From the IMG/VR virus record IMGVR_UViG_3300037833_000021, positions 1 through 34,360 of that record: a stretch of 34,360 nt of DNA; one strand, written 5' to 3'. Origin of the DNA: a virus. Positions 14,487 through 22,521 of this stretch are shown piece after piece; within the stretch, counting starts at the first letter, position 1, and the number at the start of each line of letters is the position of its first letter. A program made the translations under genes and the position numbers. The notes under the pieces are model-generated. The model was not told the origin of the DNA, did not search any database, and was given only the letters and a program-made list of their open reading frames with translations.

Positions 14487-16532
14487 ATGGCGCAGAGCTA
14501 CCGACAACGAAGCAACCAAATCAACGAGATCCAGAAGCAGCGGTCTCAGTTGGGCAGAGACGTCGCGCCCTTGCCGAAGGCGTCGAATCCGGAGCGGCGA
14601 GAGTCCTGCCGCCGGGACTTTCGTCGGTTCTGCGAAACCTACTTCCGCAACGTGTTCTGCCTCGAATGGTCGGCGGATCACCTGCGGGTCATCCAGCTAA
14701 TTGAGGACGCCACGCTCAAGGGCGGGCTGTTCGCCGTCGCCATGCCCCGAGGCAGCGGCAAAACCTCGCTCGCCATCTGCGCCGCAGAGTGGGCGCTGCT
14801 CTACGGCCACCGTTCGTTCGTCGTCCTGATCGGTGCCAGCGAGGACGCAGCGTGCGACCTGCTGGACCACGTCAAGGCCGACTTCGAGAGCAACCCGCTG
14901 CTGGCCGAGGACTTCCCCGAGGTCTGCCACCCGATTTCGAAGCTGGAAGGGATCACGCTCCGTGCGGCCGGACAGCTTCTCGACGGCGAGCGCACCATGA
15001 TCGGCTGGACGGCCAAGGAGTTGGTCTTGCCGACGGTGAAGGGGTCTGTTTCGTCCGGTGCCCGGGTCAAGGTCGCAGGCATTACCGGCCGCATTCGTGG
15101 CATGAGTGCGAAGCGTCAGAGTGACGGCGCAACGATCCGCCCGGACTTCGTCCTGATCGACGATCCGCAGACCGACGAGTCGGCACGCTCGGCCAAGCAG
15201 GTGGGCGACAGGCTAAACATGGTCAACGGTGCCATTCTCGGCTTGGCCGGACCCGGAAAGACCATCGCAGGCGTCATGCCGGTCACGGTGATTGCCAGGG
15301 GGGACATGGCCGATCAGGTCTTGAACCGCAAGACGCACCCGGAGTGGCAGGGCGAGCGGATCAAGCTGCTGAAGTCCGAGCCGACGAACCTGAAGCTGTG
15401 GGAGCAGTACGCCGAGCACCGGGCGAACGGCATGCGTGAGGGGCGGGACCTGGCCGACGCCACGGCGTTCTATCTGGCCAACCGTGACGCCATGGACGCC
15501 GGTGCCGAAGCCTCGTGGCCGGCACGGTACAACAAGAACGAGGCCAGCGCCGTCCAACACGCCGTCAACCTGAAGCTGCGGGACCCGGCGAGCTTCGCAG
15601 CCGAGTACCAGAACGAGCCGATCACGGCCGACGCCATGGCGCTGCTGAACGTCACGCCGGATCTCGTGGCGTCCAAGGTGCTACCCAACCTCGCCCGTGG
15701 CGTCGTCCAAAAGGACGCCGTCAAACTCACGGCGTTCATCGACGTGCAAGGCAAGTGCCTGTTCTACGGCGTCTGCGGGTGGGATAAGAACTTCGGCGGT
15801 CACGTGGTGGATTACGGCGTCTACCCGGAGCAGGCGAAGTCCTACTTCACGATCAACAGTCTGGACAAGACGTTCGCCGACCTGAAGGAACTCAGGGGCG
15901 TGCAGTCCGAGGGGCAGCTATACGCCGCCCTAAAAGCACTGACCACGTCACTGCTGTCACGGCGGTGGCAGACCGAGACGGACCGCGACAAGACGATTGA
16001 CCGCCTCGTGATCGACTCGGGGTACGGGAGCGACGTGGTCAAACAGTTCGTCCGGGAGTCGGCGTATACCGCACTCATCCTGCCGTCAAAGGGGTTCGGC
16101 ATCAGCGCCGAGAAGAAGCCGTTCAACGAATACCGAGAAGAACCCGGCGTCAGGACCGGATGGAACTGGCGGCACAAGGTTGCCGCCCGTGAGTTGCAGT
16201 ACGACACGAACGGCTGGAAGTCGTTCCTGGCCGAGCGGCTGCTGACGGCACCGGGCGTGCAAGGCAACCTGACGCTGTTCAAGGGCAACCCGACGCAACA
16301 CCGGCTGATCTCCGAGCACGTCAGCGCCGAGTACCCGGTCGCCATCGAGGACAAGGCGTCGGGCCGGGTCGTCAACGAGTGGAAGCTGAGGCCCAACCGT
16401 GAGAACCACTGGCTGGACTGCCTCGTGGGGTGTGCCGTGGCGGCGAGCGAACAGGGCATCCTGTTTCTCGGCCACCAGAAGGCCACCGGACAGATCAACC
16501 GAAAGCGAAAGAAACTAAACGTTACCTACTAA
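14487..16532 (+). CDS. Terminase large subunit
   Basis: The protein (681 aa from ATG 14487) is the ATP-driven DNA-packaging motor and nuclease that cuts the concatemer and fills the prohead. The Walker A motif is PRGSGKTS (residues ~87-94) and Walker B is VLIDDP (~222-227). The C-terminal RNase-H-like nuclease has conserved acidic residues in FIDVQG, LVIDSGYGSD and WLDCLV. The start is uncertain: the frame is open from TTG 14391, an AAAGGAGG lies at 14452-14459 but too far from 14487, and the upstream part would overlap the divergent gene. No recognisable small terminase gene precedes it, which is unusual. It is the first gene of the head operon. Confidence 0.93.
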   Translation: MAQSYRQRSNQINEIQKQRSQLGRDVAPLPKASNPERRESCRRDFRRFCETYFRNVFCLEWSADHLRVIQLIEDATLKGGLFAVAMPRGSGKTSLAICAAEWALLYGHRSFVVLIGASEDAACDLLDHVKADFESNPLLAEDFPEVCHPISKLEGITLRAAGQLLDGERTMIGWTAKELVLPTVKGSVSSGARVKVAGITGRIRGMSAKRQSDGATIRPDFVLIDDPQTDESARSAKQVGDRLNMVNGAILGLAGPGKTIAGVMPVTVIARGDMADQVLNRKTHPEWQGERIKLLKSEPTNLKLWEQYAEHRANGMREGRDLADATAFYLANRDAMDAGAEASWPARYNKNEASAVQHAVNLKLRDPASFAAEYQNEPITADAMALLNVTPDLVASKVLPNLARGVVQKDAVKLTAFIDVQGKCLFYGVCGWDKNFGGHVVDYGVYPEQAKSYFTINSLDKTFADLKELRGVQSEGQLYAALKALTTSLLSRRWQTETDRDKTIDRLVIDSGYGSDVVKQFVRESAYTALILPSKGFGISAEKKPFNEYREEPGVRTGWNWRHKVAARELQYDTNGWKSFLAERLLTAPGVQGNLTLFKGNPTQHRLISEHVSAEYPVAIEDKASGRVVNEWKLRPNRENHWLDCLVGCAVAASEQGILFLGHQKATGQINRKRKKLNVTY

Positions 16533-16545
16533 GGGAGAGGATCGA

Positions 16546-16821
16546 ATGGCAAAGAGGACATCGAGACCGAGGGCGAAGCCGAAGACGACCATGATGGCAG
16601 AGCAGGGGCCGACCACGGCACCGGCGGCAGAGGATCGGCGGGCGTTCGCCTGCCTCGTGTGCGGCTGCGACCGCAGCGGCTACGTCGGCGAGTTGCCGAC
16701 GACGGAATACGCCGGCGTGTCCGACGACGGCCGGGAGTACACGGCGATCATGCGTGAGCGTGTCGCCTGCGAGGACTGCGGGCAGATCGCCGTCACAAAA
16801 ACCTACGTCTGGAAGGATTAA
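16546..16821 (+). CDS. Small zinc-ribbon protein
   Basis: The protein has 91 aa, with GGGAGAGGA 4-6 nt upstream of the ATG. A basic, disordered N-terminus (KRTSRPRAKPK) is followed by two cysteine pairs, C36-x2-C39 and C75-x2-C78, about 36 residues apart, which should bind one zinc ion as a ribbon. Such proteins often bind nucleic acid. Its place between the terminase and the gpW-like gene suggests a packaging or head-completion helper, perhaps covering part of the role of the missing small terminase, but nothing in the sequence proves this. Confidence 0.65.
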   Translation: MAKRTSRPRAKPKTTMMAEQGPTTAPAAEDRRAFACLVCGCDRSGYVGELPTTEYAGVSDDGREYTAIMRERVACEDCGQIAVTKTYVWKD

Positions 16822-16847
16822 GCCCGGCGGATTCCGAAGGGGGATAG

Positions 16848-17060
16848 ATGGGAACAAGTAAAGCGAAAGAGATGGTGCACCTGCTGGAGCAGGCTCTCTC
16901 TGAAAACATCGGCGTCCGATCCGTCACGGTTGACGGTCAGACCGTGACCTACGAGAGCCAGGACGCCATGATCAAGACGCTGGAGTATTGGCGGCGTGAA
17001 GCGACCAAGGCGGGCGGCAGGCGTCCGCTCTGGCGTGGGTTCGATTTGAGCGGGCTTTGA
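16848..17060 (+). CDS. gpW-like head-tail joining protein
   Basis: The protein has 70 aa, with AAGGGGGA just upstream of the ATG. Length and layout match the lambda gpW family: an N-terminal helix (KAKEMVHLLEQAL), a beta-hairpin with the turn SVTVDGQTVTYES, and a C-terminal helix (MIKTLEYWRREATKAG) followed by a short basic tail. gpW joins the portal after packaging, prevents loss of DNA and makes a platform for the next connector protein. The location between the terminase and portal genes is the same as in lambda (A-W-B). The call rests on fold pattern and position. Confidence 0.7.
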   Translation: MGTSKAKEMVHLLEQALSENIGVRSVTVDGQTVTYESQDAMIKTLEYWRREATKAGGRRPLWRGFDLSGL

Positions 17061-17074
17061 GGGGGGCACGAGGG

Positions 17075-18532
17075 GTGGCAAAGAAAACCTTCATGGGCGC
17101 TGCGTCATCGCACCGCCAAATGCAGCAGTACACCGGCGGTGCCTACGAGGCCGTGAACAACCGGCAGCGGCGCAAGGTGCGAACCACAAACCTGAGGTCT
17201 GAGGACGACATCCTCACGCCGCAGAACCGTGACAAGCTGGTGTCCGAGGCTCGCAACCTGAGGCGCAACGCGCCCGAGGTCTCGTGGGCCGTGCGGACGC
17301 ACGTCTGCTTCGTATCCACGTTCAACTTCCAATGCCGTTCCGGCAATGCGGAGCTTGACCGCCGGATCGAAAGCCTGATGGATTGGTGGTCGAGGGCGCA
17401 GAACGTGGACGTAGCCGGGCGGCACTCGCTGCAAGAGCTTACGCACCTGGCCGAGACGCTACGCACGTCCGACGGCGACTGCTTCTTCCTGACGCTCCGC
17501 AACGGGCAGGTCCAGTTGATCGAGGGCGACCGGGTCCGCACGCCCACCCATCTCGGCAACTACGAGGGCAAGATCGACGCCGGCAAGTTCGTCCACGGCG
17601 TCGAAGTGGACGAGGACGGCGCGCCGAAGCGCTACGCCGTCTGCGACCGAGAGGGCAACTCGTTCGTCCTGCGGGACGTGCTACCGGCCCGACACGTCCA
17701 CCAACTCGCCTACTTCGACCGTGCCGACGCCGTCCGTGGCGTGTCGCCTCTGGCGTCCGCCATCACGACGTTCTGCGACCTGTACGAGAGCAGGGAGTAC
17801 GCACTGGCCAAGGCCAAGCTGTCCCAGTTGTTCGCCCTGAAGATGACCCTTGCCGGTGACGTTGACGAGGCGGAAGCGGGCGAGGGGTACACGTTCGATT
17901 TCGGGACGGGGCCGCAGACGTTGCAACTGGCACCGGGCGACGAGGCGGACTTCCTGGAGAGCAAGACGCCGTCCAATGAGTTCCAGGCGTTCCTGGAGAC
18001 CGGCATCCAGATCGGCCTGAAGGCGCTGGACATCCCTTACTCGTTCTTCGCCGAGAACTACACGAACTACTCGGGCGCTCGGCAGGCGCTCAACCTCTAC
18101 GAGCAGCTTTGCGAGCGGAAGCGGAAGGGCGTCCGCCAGCTTCTCAACAACCTGACGGCGTGGCGTCTGCGGCTGTTCATCGTGGACGGCGAACTGGAGT
18201 TGCCCGCAGGCTGGACGCTGGACGACGTGAAGTGGGAGTGGATCCCGCAGGCGTTGCCTTGGATCGACCCCCAGCGTGAGGCGAACGCCAACGCCACGCT
18301 GCTGGCCAACAACCTCGCCAGCCACCAGCAGCTTGCGAAGGAACAGGGGTTGGACTGGTTCACCATCATGGACCAGCGCAAGGCGGAACAGGACTACATC
18401 ACGAAATTGGGGCTGTCGTCCGTTGACGCCAGCACCGCAGCACCGGCGGCAGCGCCGCCGGCGGATCAGTCGGCGCTCGCAGAGCGGGTCGCCGAGTTGG
18501 TCATCGAAGCGATCGGATCGAGGGGGCAATAA
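17075..18532 (+). CDS. Portal protein (lambda gpB type)
   Basis: The protein has 485 aa from GTG 17075, preferred over TTG 17057 because AGGGGGG lies 8 nt upstream. It forms the dodecameric ring at one capsid vertex through which DNA enters and leaves. Features typical of lambda-type portals are an Arg/Asn-rich N-terminal segment (NNRQRRKVRTTNL, ARNLRRNAP), the beta segment LIEGDRVRTP, the HVHQLAYFDRADAVRGVSPLA block near residues 208-228 and the long stem helices after it. The C-terminus ends in an Ala/Pro-rich stretch and a final helix. The gene ends with a TAA directly adjoining the ATG of the protease gene, so the two are coupled. Confidence 0.9.
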   Translation: MAKKTFMGAASSHRQMQQYTGGAYEAVNNRQRRKVRTTNLRSEDDILTPQNRDKLVSEARNLRRNAPEVSWAVRTHVCFVSTFNFQCRSGNAELDRRIESLMDWWSRAQNVDVAGRHSLQELTHLAETLRTSDGDCFFLTLRNGQVQLIEGDRVRTPTHLGNYEGKIDAGKFVHGVEVDEDGAPKRYAVCDREGNSFVLRDVLPARHVHQLAYFDRADAVRGVSPLASAITTFCDLYESREYALAKAKLSQLFALKMTLAGDVDEAEAGEGYTFDFGTGPQTLQLAPGDEADFLESKTPSNEFQAFLETGIQIGLKALDIPYSFFAENYTNYSGARQALNLYEQLCERKRKGVRQLLNNLTAWRLRLFIVDGELELPAGWTLDDVKWEWIPQALPWIDPQREANANATLLANNLASHQQLAKEQGLDWFTIMDQRKAEQDYITKLGLSSVDASTAAPAAAPPADQSALAERVAELVIEAIGSRGQ

Positions 18533-19666
18533 ATGACACAGACCATGATCAAACCGGCGGGCATGCGGATGTCCGCCGCACTCACACTGACGAGCAACGG
18601 CGACAGCGCCAGGTCCGCCAAGGTCACGCTCGTGGCCAGGACCGGCGACGTGGCCCAACTGTTCTGGGGGCCGACGGTTCACGACTTCGCAGGCATGCGG
18701 GTGAAGTCGAAGATCCCGCTGGACTACGCACACAATCCCCACGACAGCATCGGCTACCTGAACAAGTTTGAGACCGGCACCGGCGACCTCGTTTGCTCGG
18801 GCGCTGTGGTGCCGGTGGGGGCCGAGGCCATCGAGCTTGTCCAGAAGTTGGACGCCGGCGTGCCCTACGAGGCGTCCATCGAGTTCGGTGACGACTGCCT
18901 GCTCGAATACGTGGACGAGGGCTACACGGCCACCGTCAACGGCCGTGAGTTCCACGGGCCGCTCACCATCGTGCGGGAGTGGACGCTGAAGGCCGTGGCG
19001 ATCTGCAAGTTCGGCCAGGACGGCAACACGTCCAGCGAGTTGCAGATGAGCGCCGAGAAAAACCACAAGGGCGAAAGAGGATTCCTGTACCGATTCTCGA
19101 AACAGCAGAGGGGAGACACGCAAATGGATCAGACCAACGAAGAAACGCAGGTGGCAGCCGTCGAAGCCGTCGACGCCGTGGAGCAGCCCGAAGCTGTCGC
19201 CACCGCAGAGGCAGAGGCAACCTGGTTATCCGCTAACGAATCGATTCCGGCAGAGGTCACAGCGACCGTCGAAGCCGAGAAGCCCGCAGAGGCCGAGAAG
19301 AACGACGAACCCGTCCACGAGTTCGTCCACACCGCCAGCGACGGCAAGCAGTCCCTCTCGGTGGGGGCGTACGACCAGATCGTTGACCGGGCGCTGAAGG
19401 CCGTCGAAGCGGTAGACCCCCGTGCGGAGTTCAAGCAGTTCGTCACCGAGTTCGGTGGCGACAGGGCTGCGGACTACTACGCCAAGGGTCTCACGATGTC
19501 CCAGGCCACGAGCGAATACGTGAAGTCGCTCAAGGCGGACAACGACCAAATGAAAACCCGTCTGGCTGCGATGAGTCGTGGCGCAGACAAGCCGATCAGC
19601 TTCAGCGACGGAGTCAGCCGAGAGGCGGGCAAGCCGACGCTGACGAGCCTGATCCGCACCAAGTAA
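18533..19666 (+). CDS. Prohead protease fused to capsid scaffold
   Basis: The protein has 377 aa. Residues ~25-170 resemble the HK97/herpes-type maturation protease: LDYAHNP with His67, and GVPYEASIEF with Ser115 as the likely nucleophile, followed by the usual beta-strands. Residues ~198-377 are acidic, Ala/Glu/Val-rich and helical, as expected of a scaffolding domain that fills the prohead interior and is digested at maturation. The start codon directly follows the portal stop. Inside the gene, an ATG at codon 198 has its own strong ribosome-binding site and should yield the scaffold alone, like lambda C and Nu3. Confidence 0.85.
   Translation: MTQTMIKPAGMRMSAALTLTSNGDSARSAKVTLVARTGDVAQLFWGPTVHDFAGMRVKSKIPLDYAHNPHDSIGYLNKFETGTGDLVCSGAVVPVGAEAIELVQKLDAGVPYEASIEFGDDCLLEYVDEGYTATVNGREFHGPLTIVREWTLKAVAICKFGQDGNTSSELQMSAEKNHKGERGFLYRFSKQQRGDTQMDQTNEETQVAAVEAVDAVEQPEAVATAEAEATWLSANESIPAEVTATVEAEKPAEAEKNDEPVHEFVHTASDGKQSLSVGAYDQIVDRALKAVEAVDPRAEFKQFVTEFGGDRAADYYAKGLTMSQATSEYVKSLKADNDQMKTRLAAMSRGADKPISFSDGVSREAGKPTLTSLIRTK
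19124..19666 (+). CDS. Scaffolding protein from a nested in-frame start
   Basis: The ATG at 19124 is in frame with the protease gene and is preceded by AGAGGGGAG (19107-19115) with 8 nt spacing, a better ribosome-binding site than that of the full-length gene. The product (180 aa) begins exactly where the protease domain gives way to the acidic, helical scaffold region. The arrangement parallels lambda Nu3 inside C and gives scaffold in excess over protease. Low sequence conservation is normal for scaffolds, so the call depends on context and initiation signals. Confidence 0.7.
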   Translation: MDQTNEETQVAAVEAVDAVEQPEAVATAEAEATWLSANESIPAEVTATVEAEKPAEAEKNDEPVHEFVHTASDGKQSLSVGAYDQIVDRALKAVEAVDPRAEFKQFVTEFGGDRAADYYAKGLTMSQATSEYVKSLKADNDQMKTRLAAMSRGADKPISFSDGVSREAGKPTLTSLIRTK

Positions 19667-19729
19667 TACAGAGGCATCATACACACCGGCCAGCTAAGGG
19701 GGACTTAGGGGCAGGGGGGAGTTTGTGAA

Positions 19730-20674
19730 ATGGCAGATGGATTCACCGGGTTGACCCAGCTTTTGAAGCTGAACAACCTGAACGCACTCGATGTCGGCGC
19801 GGCCGACATCTTCACCAGCGCACCGGCGTTGGCCCGCATGGCTGCTACCGAAAGCAGCAACGGCACCAAGCACATTTACCTTAAGTATTCGACGGCACCG
19901 ACCGTCGGGTTCCGGGGCGTTAACGACGGCGTCGAGAACAGCATCAGCGCCGACACCGAAGTCAGCATCGACCTGAAGATTCTGGACGCCGGTTTCGTCG
20001 AAGACGTGGCCATCGCCCGAGCCTACAAGGGCGGCGTGGAGGGGTTCTTGGCCCGTGAGGCACAGCGGCACATCCGAAAGGCGCTGGCGGTCGCCGAGAC
20101 GCAGGCGTTTTACGGGACGGGCACGCCCGGCTCCTCGTCTGGCTTCAGCGGCATGGCGAACGACTCGGGCCTCAACGGCCTGAGTGACACGCAGGTCGTG
20201 AACGCCGGCGGCACTACTGCCGGAACGGGTTCGTCCTGCTGGGTCATCCGCTCCGTGGACGCCCTGACGGACGTTGCAGTGGTCGTCAAAGAGGGTCAAC
20301 TGACCATCGAGCCGTACTACCAGACCGTGATGGCGGGCAGCACCACCGGCCGCTTGGACGTTTATCGTGTGCCCATCGTCGGCCACATGGGTCTACAGCT
20401 TGGCGGCAGCAAGTCCGTCGTCCGCGTCGCCAACCTGACCGCCGACAGCGGCAAGGGGCTGACGGACGCACTGATCGCCCAGGCGCTTGAGAAGTTCCCG
20501 AGCGACGCCCCGGCCACCATGATCGTCTGCAACAGCCGGAGCCTAAGCCAGCTTCAGCGATCCCGCACGGCGACGAATGCGACCGGCGCGCCAGCGCCGT
20601 TCCCGATTGACGCCTTCAACATCCCGATTGTCGTCACCGACAACATCGTGAGCACCGAAACTTTGCTCGCCTAA
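19730..20674 (+). CDS. Major capsid protein
   Basis: The protein has 314 aa, and GGGGGGAG lies 8 nt before the ATG. It should have the HK97 fold and form the icosahedral shell. The supporting signs are position directly after protease/scaffold and before the head-tail genes, the extended N-terminal arm followed by a long spine-type helix (EGFLAREAQRHIRKALAVAE, ~98-117), Gly/Ser-rich loops after it, and a C-terminal beta domain ending in a strand (NIPIVVTDNIVSTETLL). PTVGFRGVND near residues 58-67 matches a motif type common in capsid proteins of this class. No separate decoration protein gene is found. A strong terminator follows the gene, which would make it the most abundant product of the operon. 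Confidence 0.82.
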   Translation: MADGFTGLTQLLKLNNLNALDVGAADIFTSAPALARMAATESSNGTKHIYLKYSTAPTVGFRGVNDGVENSISADTEVSIDLKILDAGFVEDVAIARAYKGGVEGFLAREAQRHIRKALAVAETQAFYGTGTPGSSSGFSGMANDSGLNGLSDTQVVNAGGTTAGTGSSCWVIRSVDALTDVAVVVKEGQLTIEPYYQTVMAGSTTGRLDVYRVPIVGHMGLQLGGSKSVVRVANLTADSGKGLTDALIAQALEKFPSDAPATMIVCNSRSLSQLQRSRTATNATGAPAPFPIDAFNIPIVVTDNIVSTETLLA

Positions 20675-20702
20675 TCAGTGAGCACCAACGCCGACGTAAA
20701 GC

Positions 20703-20742
20703 GACAGGTCGCCGTCCCCAAAGGCGGCGACCTGTCTGTTTT
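20703..20742 (+). terminator. Strong terminator after the capsid gene, with a loop complementary to the next ribosome-binding site
   Basis: GACAGGTCGCCG (20703-20714) and CGGCGACCTGTC (20725-20736) form a perfect 12-bp stem followed by TGTTTT. The loop bases CCCCAAA (20716-20722) are complementary to TTTGGGG (20740-20746), which overlaps the T-tract and the G-rich ribosome-binding site of the gene at 20754, so a pseudoknot could form. Confidence 0.85.
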
Positions 20743-20753
20743 GGGGGGAGACA

Positions 20754-21137
20754 GTGAATCCGTTCACCAGAGCAATTTCAAAAGCCTACGCAACGCTGAC
20801 CTGTTCGGCGGGCGTGGACGTGACCTACCAGCGTGGGGACGAGTGGGTGAGGACACGGGCGGTGTCCGGCCGCACCGACTTCGGCGTGGACGAAGGCTTC
20901 GACGTGGCCCACGACTACCGCAGCCGTGACTACATCTTCCGCACCTGTGACCTGCGCCTCGGCGGCGAGCCGGTCCAGCCGCAGAGGGGCGACGAGATCA
21001 GGGAGACGGTGGGCGGCGAGGTCAGGGTCTACGACGTGCTCAGTCCGGGCGGCGGCGAGCAGGTATGGCGCTACTGCGACCACGGCGGCACCGCACTGCG
21101 GGTCCACACGAAGCTCAAGCAAGTGGTGGCACTCTAA
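20754..21137 (+). CDS. Head-tail connector or stopper protein
   Basis: The protein has 127 aa and starts at GTG 20754 under a run of six G plus AG. The pattern of strands and the segment PQRGDEIRETVGG followed by YDVLSPGG matches small siphovirus head-closure (stopper) proteins, which bind the portal/adaptor ring and prepare it for the tail. The position between capsid and tail-terminator genes agrees. Expression depends on readthrough of, or escape from, the terminator 12 nt upstream. Confidence 0.7.
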   Translation: MNPFTRAISKAYATLTCSAGVDVTYQRGDEWVRTRAVSGRTDFGVDEGFDVAHDYRSRDYIFRTCDLRLGGEPVQPQRGDEIRETVGGEVRVYDVLSPGGGEQVWRYCDHGGTALRVHTKLKQVVAL

Positions 21138-21592
21138 TGGCGGCCGTCGTCACCGAAATCACGGACGCCGTCGTGGCCGAGATCGAGGGAGCGACCCTGT
21201 ACCACTCGCCGACGGTCCAGCGGGTCTACCTGCCCCTCTACGACCGTGCGAAGGCCACCGGCCTACACGTCTACGTTCTCGGTCTGGCGCAGACGATCAC
21301 GGACGGCGACCGGTCCAGCGACGCACACACCTATCAGATCAAGGTCGCCGTCTACAAGGCGGTGGACACGGACCCGGCGAGCCCGGGTCAAGTCGATGTT
21401 GCCGAAGTGGACGACTTGGTGTCGTTCACGCAAGAGGTGATCGACCTGCTGCGAACGAATAAGAGACTATCGATTTACCCGGACGCCGTGCTGGTGGGGA
21501 TCAGTAATGACCCGCTCTACGACCCGGGACAGTTGAGCGAGCACCACGTTTTCGTATCGGTGATGTCGCTGCAATACCGGCTACACCGGTAG
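21137..21592 (+). CDS. Tail terminator / tail completion protein (gpU-like role)
   Basis: The protein has 151 aa from ATG 21137, which overlaps the previous stop codon (TAATG); the same frame is open upstream but only as an overlap with the preceding gene. It has an alpha/beta layout: an N-terminal helix (VVTEITDAVVAEIE), central strands (LHVYVLGLAQTIT, TYQIKVAVYKAV) and a long helix (VDDLVSFTQEVIDLL) followed by strands ending in VSVMSLQYRL. This is typical of proteins that cap the growing tail tube and join it to the head. Order and length fit, although sequence similarity to lambda gpU itself is not evident by eye. Confidence 0.65.
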   Translation: MAAVVTEITDAVVAEIEGATLYHSPTVQRVYLPLYDRAKATGLHVYVLGLAQTITDGDRSSDAHTYQIKVAVYKAVDTDPASPGQVDVAEVDDLVSFTQEVIDLLRTNKRLSIYPDAVLVGISNDPLYDPGQLSEHHVFVSVMSLQYRLHR

Positions 21593-21614
21593 CCATTTCC
21601 ACAAGGGGTAAACC

Positions 21615-22073
21615 ATGCCTAATTTCGTCTTGTCCAAGGACTGCAAAGCCTACATCAACTCGACTGCTGCGGTCAGCACCGACTACACGACCGCATTGAG
21701 CGGCGCAACGGAAGTGTCCAACATCAAGGACCTGTCGCTCAACTTCTCCACGGCGAAGGCCGACATCAGCACCCGGGCCGGAAACGGTTGGGTCCAGAGC
21801 GCGCCGACCCTGAAGGACGGCACGATCACGTTTCAGATGGTCTGGAAGCCGTCCGACCCGGCGTTCGATGACCTGCTCACGGCGTGGTTGGGCAATGACG
21901 AGGTATTCTTCGCCGCTCTGGACGGGGCGGACGACGCCGTCGGATCTCAGGGGCCTGCCGGAAACTTCGCCGTGACCAACTTCAGCCGCAACGAGGCGCT
22001 GCCCGAAGCCGTCATGGTGGACGTTGAACTGTCGGCGTCCTCCTACAACGACTGGCACGTCTCGGGCACCTAA
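21615..22073 (+). CDS. Major tail tube protein
   Basis: The protein has 152 aa, with AAGGGG 7 nt before the ATG. It polymerises into the hexameric rings of the tail tube. Diagnostic features are the long beta-hairpin region with a GNGW turn (TAKADISTRAGNGWVQSA, residues ~52-69), the DGTITFQMVWKPSDPAFDDLL segment and a C-terminal strand (VMVDVELSASSYNDW). These are characteristic of siphovirus tube proteins. It sits directly before the tail assembly chaperone pair, as in lambda (V-G-T). Confidence 0.82.
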   Translation: MPNFVLSKDCKAYINSTAAVSTDYTTALSGATEVSNIKDLSLNFSTAKADISTRAGNGWVQSAPTLKDGTITFQMVWKPSDPAFDDLLTAWLGNDEVFFAALDGADDAVGSQGPAGNFAVTNFSRNEALPEAVMVDVELSASSYNDWHVSGT

Positions 22074-22089
22074 CCACGAAAGGGGAACG

Positions 22090-22521
22090 ATGAAACAGTT
22101 TAAGGACAGTGAAAAGCGGACGTGGGACATTGTCGTCAACGTCGGCACCGCAAAGCAGGTGAGGGAACTGACTACGGTCAACATTTTCGACCTGCACCAG
22201 TCCGAGGCAGAACGGGTCTTTGGTGATCCGTGCCTCCTCGTGGACGTGCTCTACGTACTCTGCAAAGGGCAGTGTGAGGCGCGCAAGATGACGGACGAGG
22301 ACTTCGGCAGGTCGCTCGTGGGTGACGCAATTGAGGACGCCGCAAACGCACTCTCGGAAGAGGTGGCGGATTTTTTCCCCTCGGGCCGCAGAGCGATTCT
22401 CCGGAAGCAGATGGCGAAGAGCCACGAGATAGCCGAGCGGCTGACGGCGGAAGCACTGGCGGCGCTGGACAAGGTGACGGTGGCGGACTTGCTGCCACCT
22501 ACCGTGTCGCAGGCGTCTTAG
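22090..22521 (+). CDS. Tail assembly chaperone (gpG-like)
   Basis: The protein has 143 aa from ATG 22090, with AAAGGGGA 3-5 nt upstream; the open frame further upstream overlaps the tube gene and is not used. It is helical and charged, beginning with a short strand (TWDIVVNVGTAKQV). It should coat the tape measure protein during tube assembly. About two-thirds of the way through, codons 95-96 form a slippery heptamer, TTTTTTC, at which a fraction of ribosomes should move back one base to make the longer GT protein. The zero-frame ending after that site (SGRRAILRKQ onward) is the abundant short form. Confidence 0.8.
   Translation: MKQFKDSEKRTWDIVVNVGTAKQVRELTTVNIFDLHQSEAERVFGDPCLLVDVLYVLCKGQCEARKMTDEDFGRSLVGDAIEDAANALSEEVADFFPSGRRAILRKQMAKSHEIAERLTAEALAALDKVTVADLLPPTVSQAS
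22371..22377 (+). other. -1 ribosomal frameshift site, slippery heptamer TTTTTTC
   Basis: The sequence reads T TTT TTC in the G frame (codons GAT-TTT-TTC), the ideal X-XXY-YYZ form. The -1 frame has stops at 22323 and 22332 but is open from 22335 to 22800, so a shift here joins G to the T-like region with no stop between. Confidence 0.85.

Noticed and set aside
17681-19123. Long minus-strand open frame opposite portal and protease genes
   Set aside because: It mirrors the GC-rich codon structure of the real genes, has low-complexity Arg/Val/Gly composition and overlaps well-supported CDSs. The same applies to 10130-11389 and other long antisense frames.
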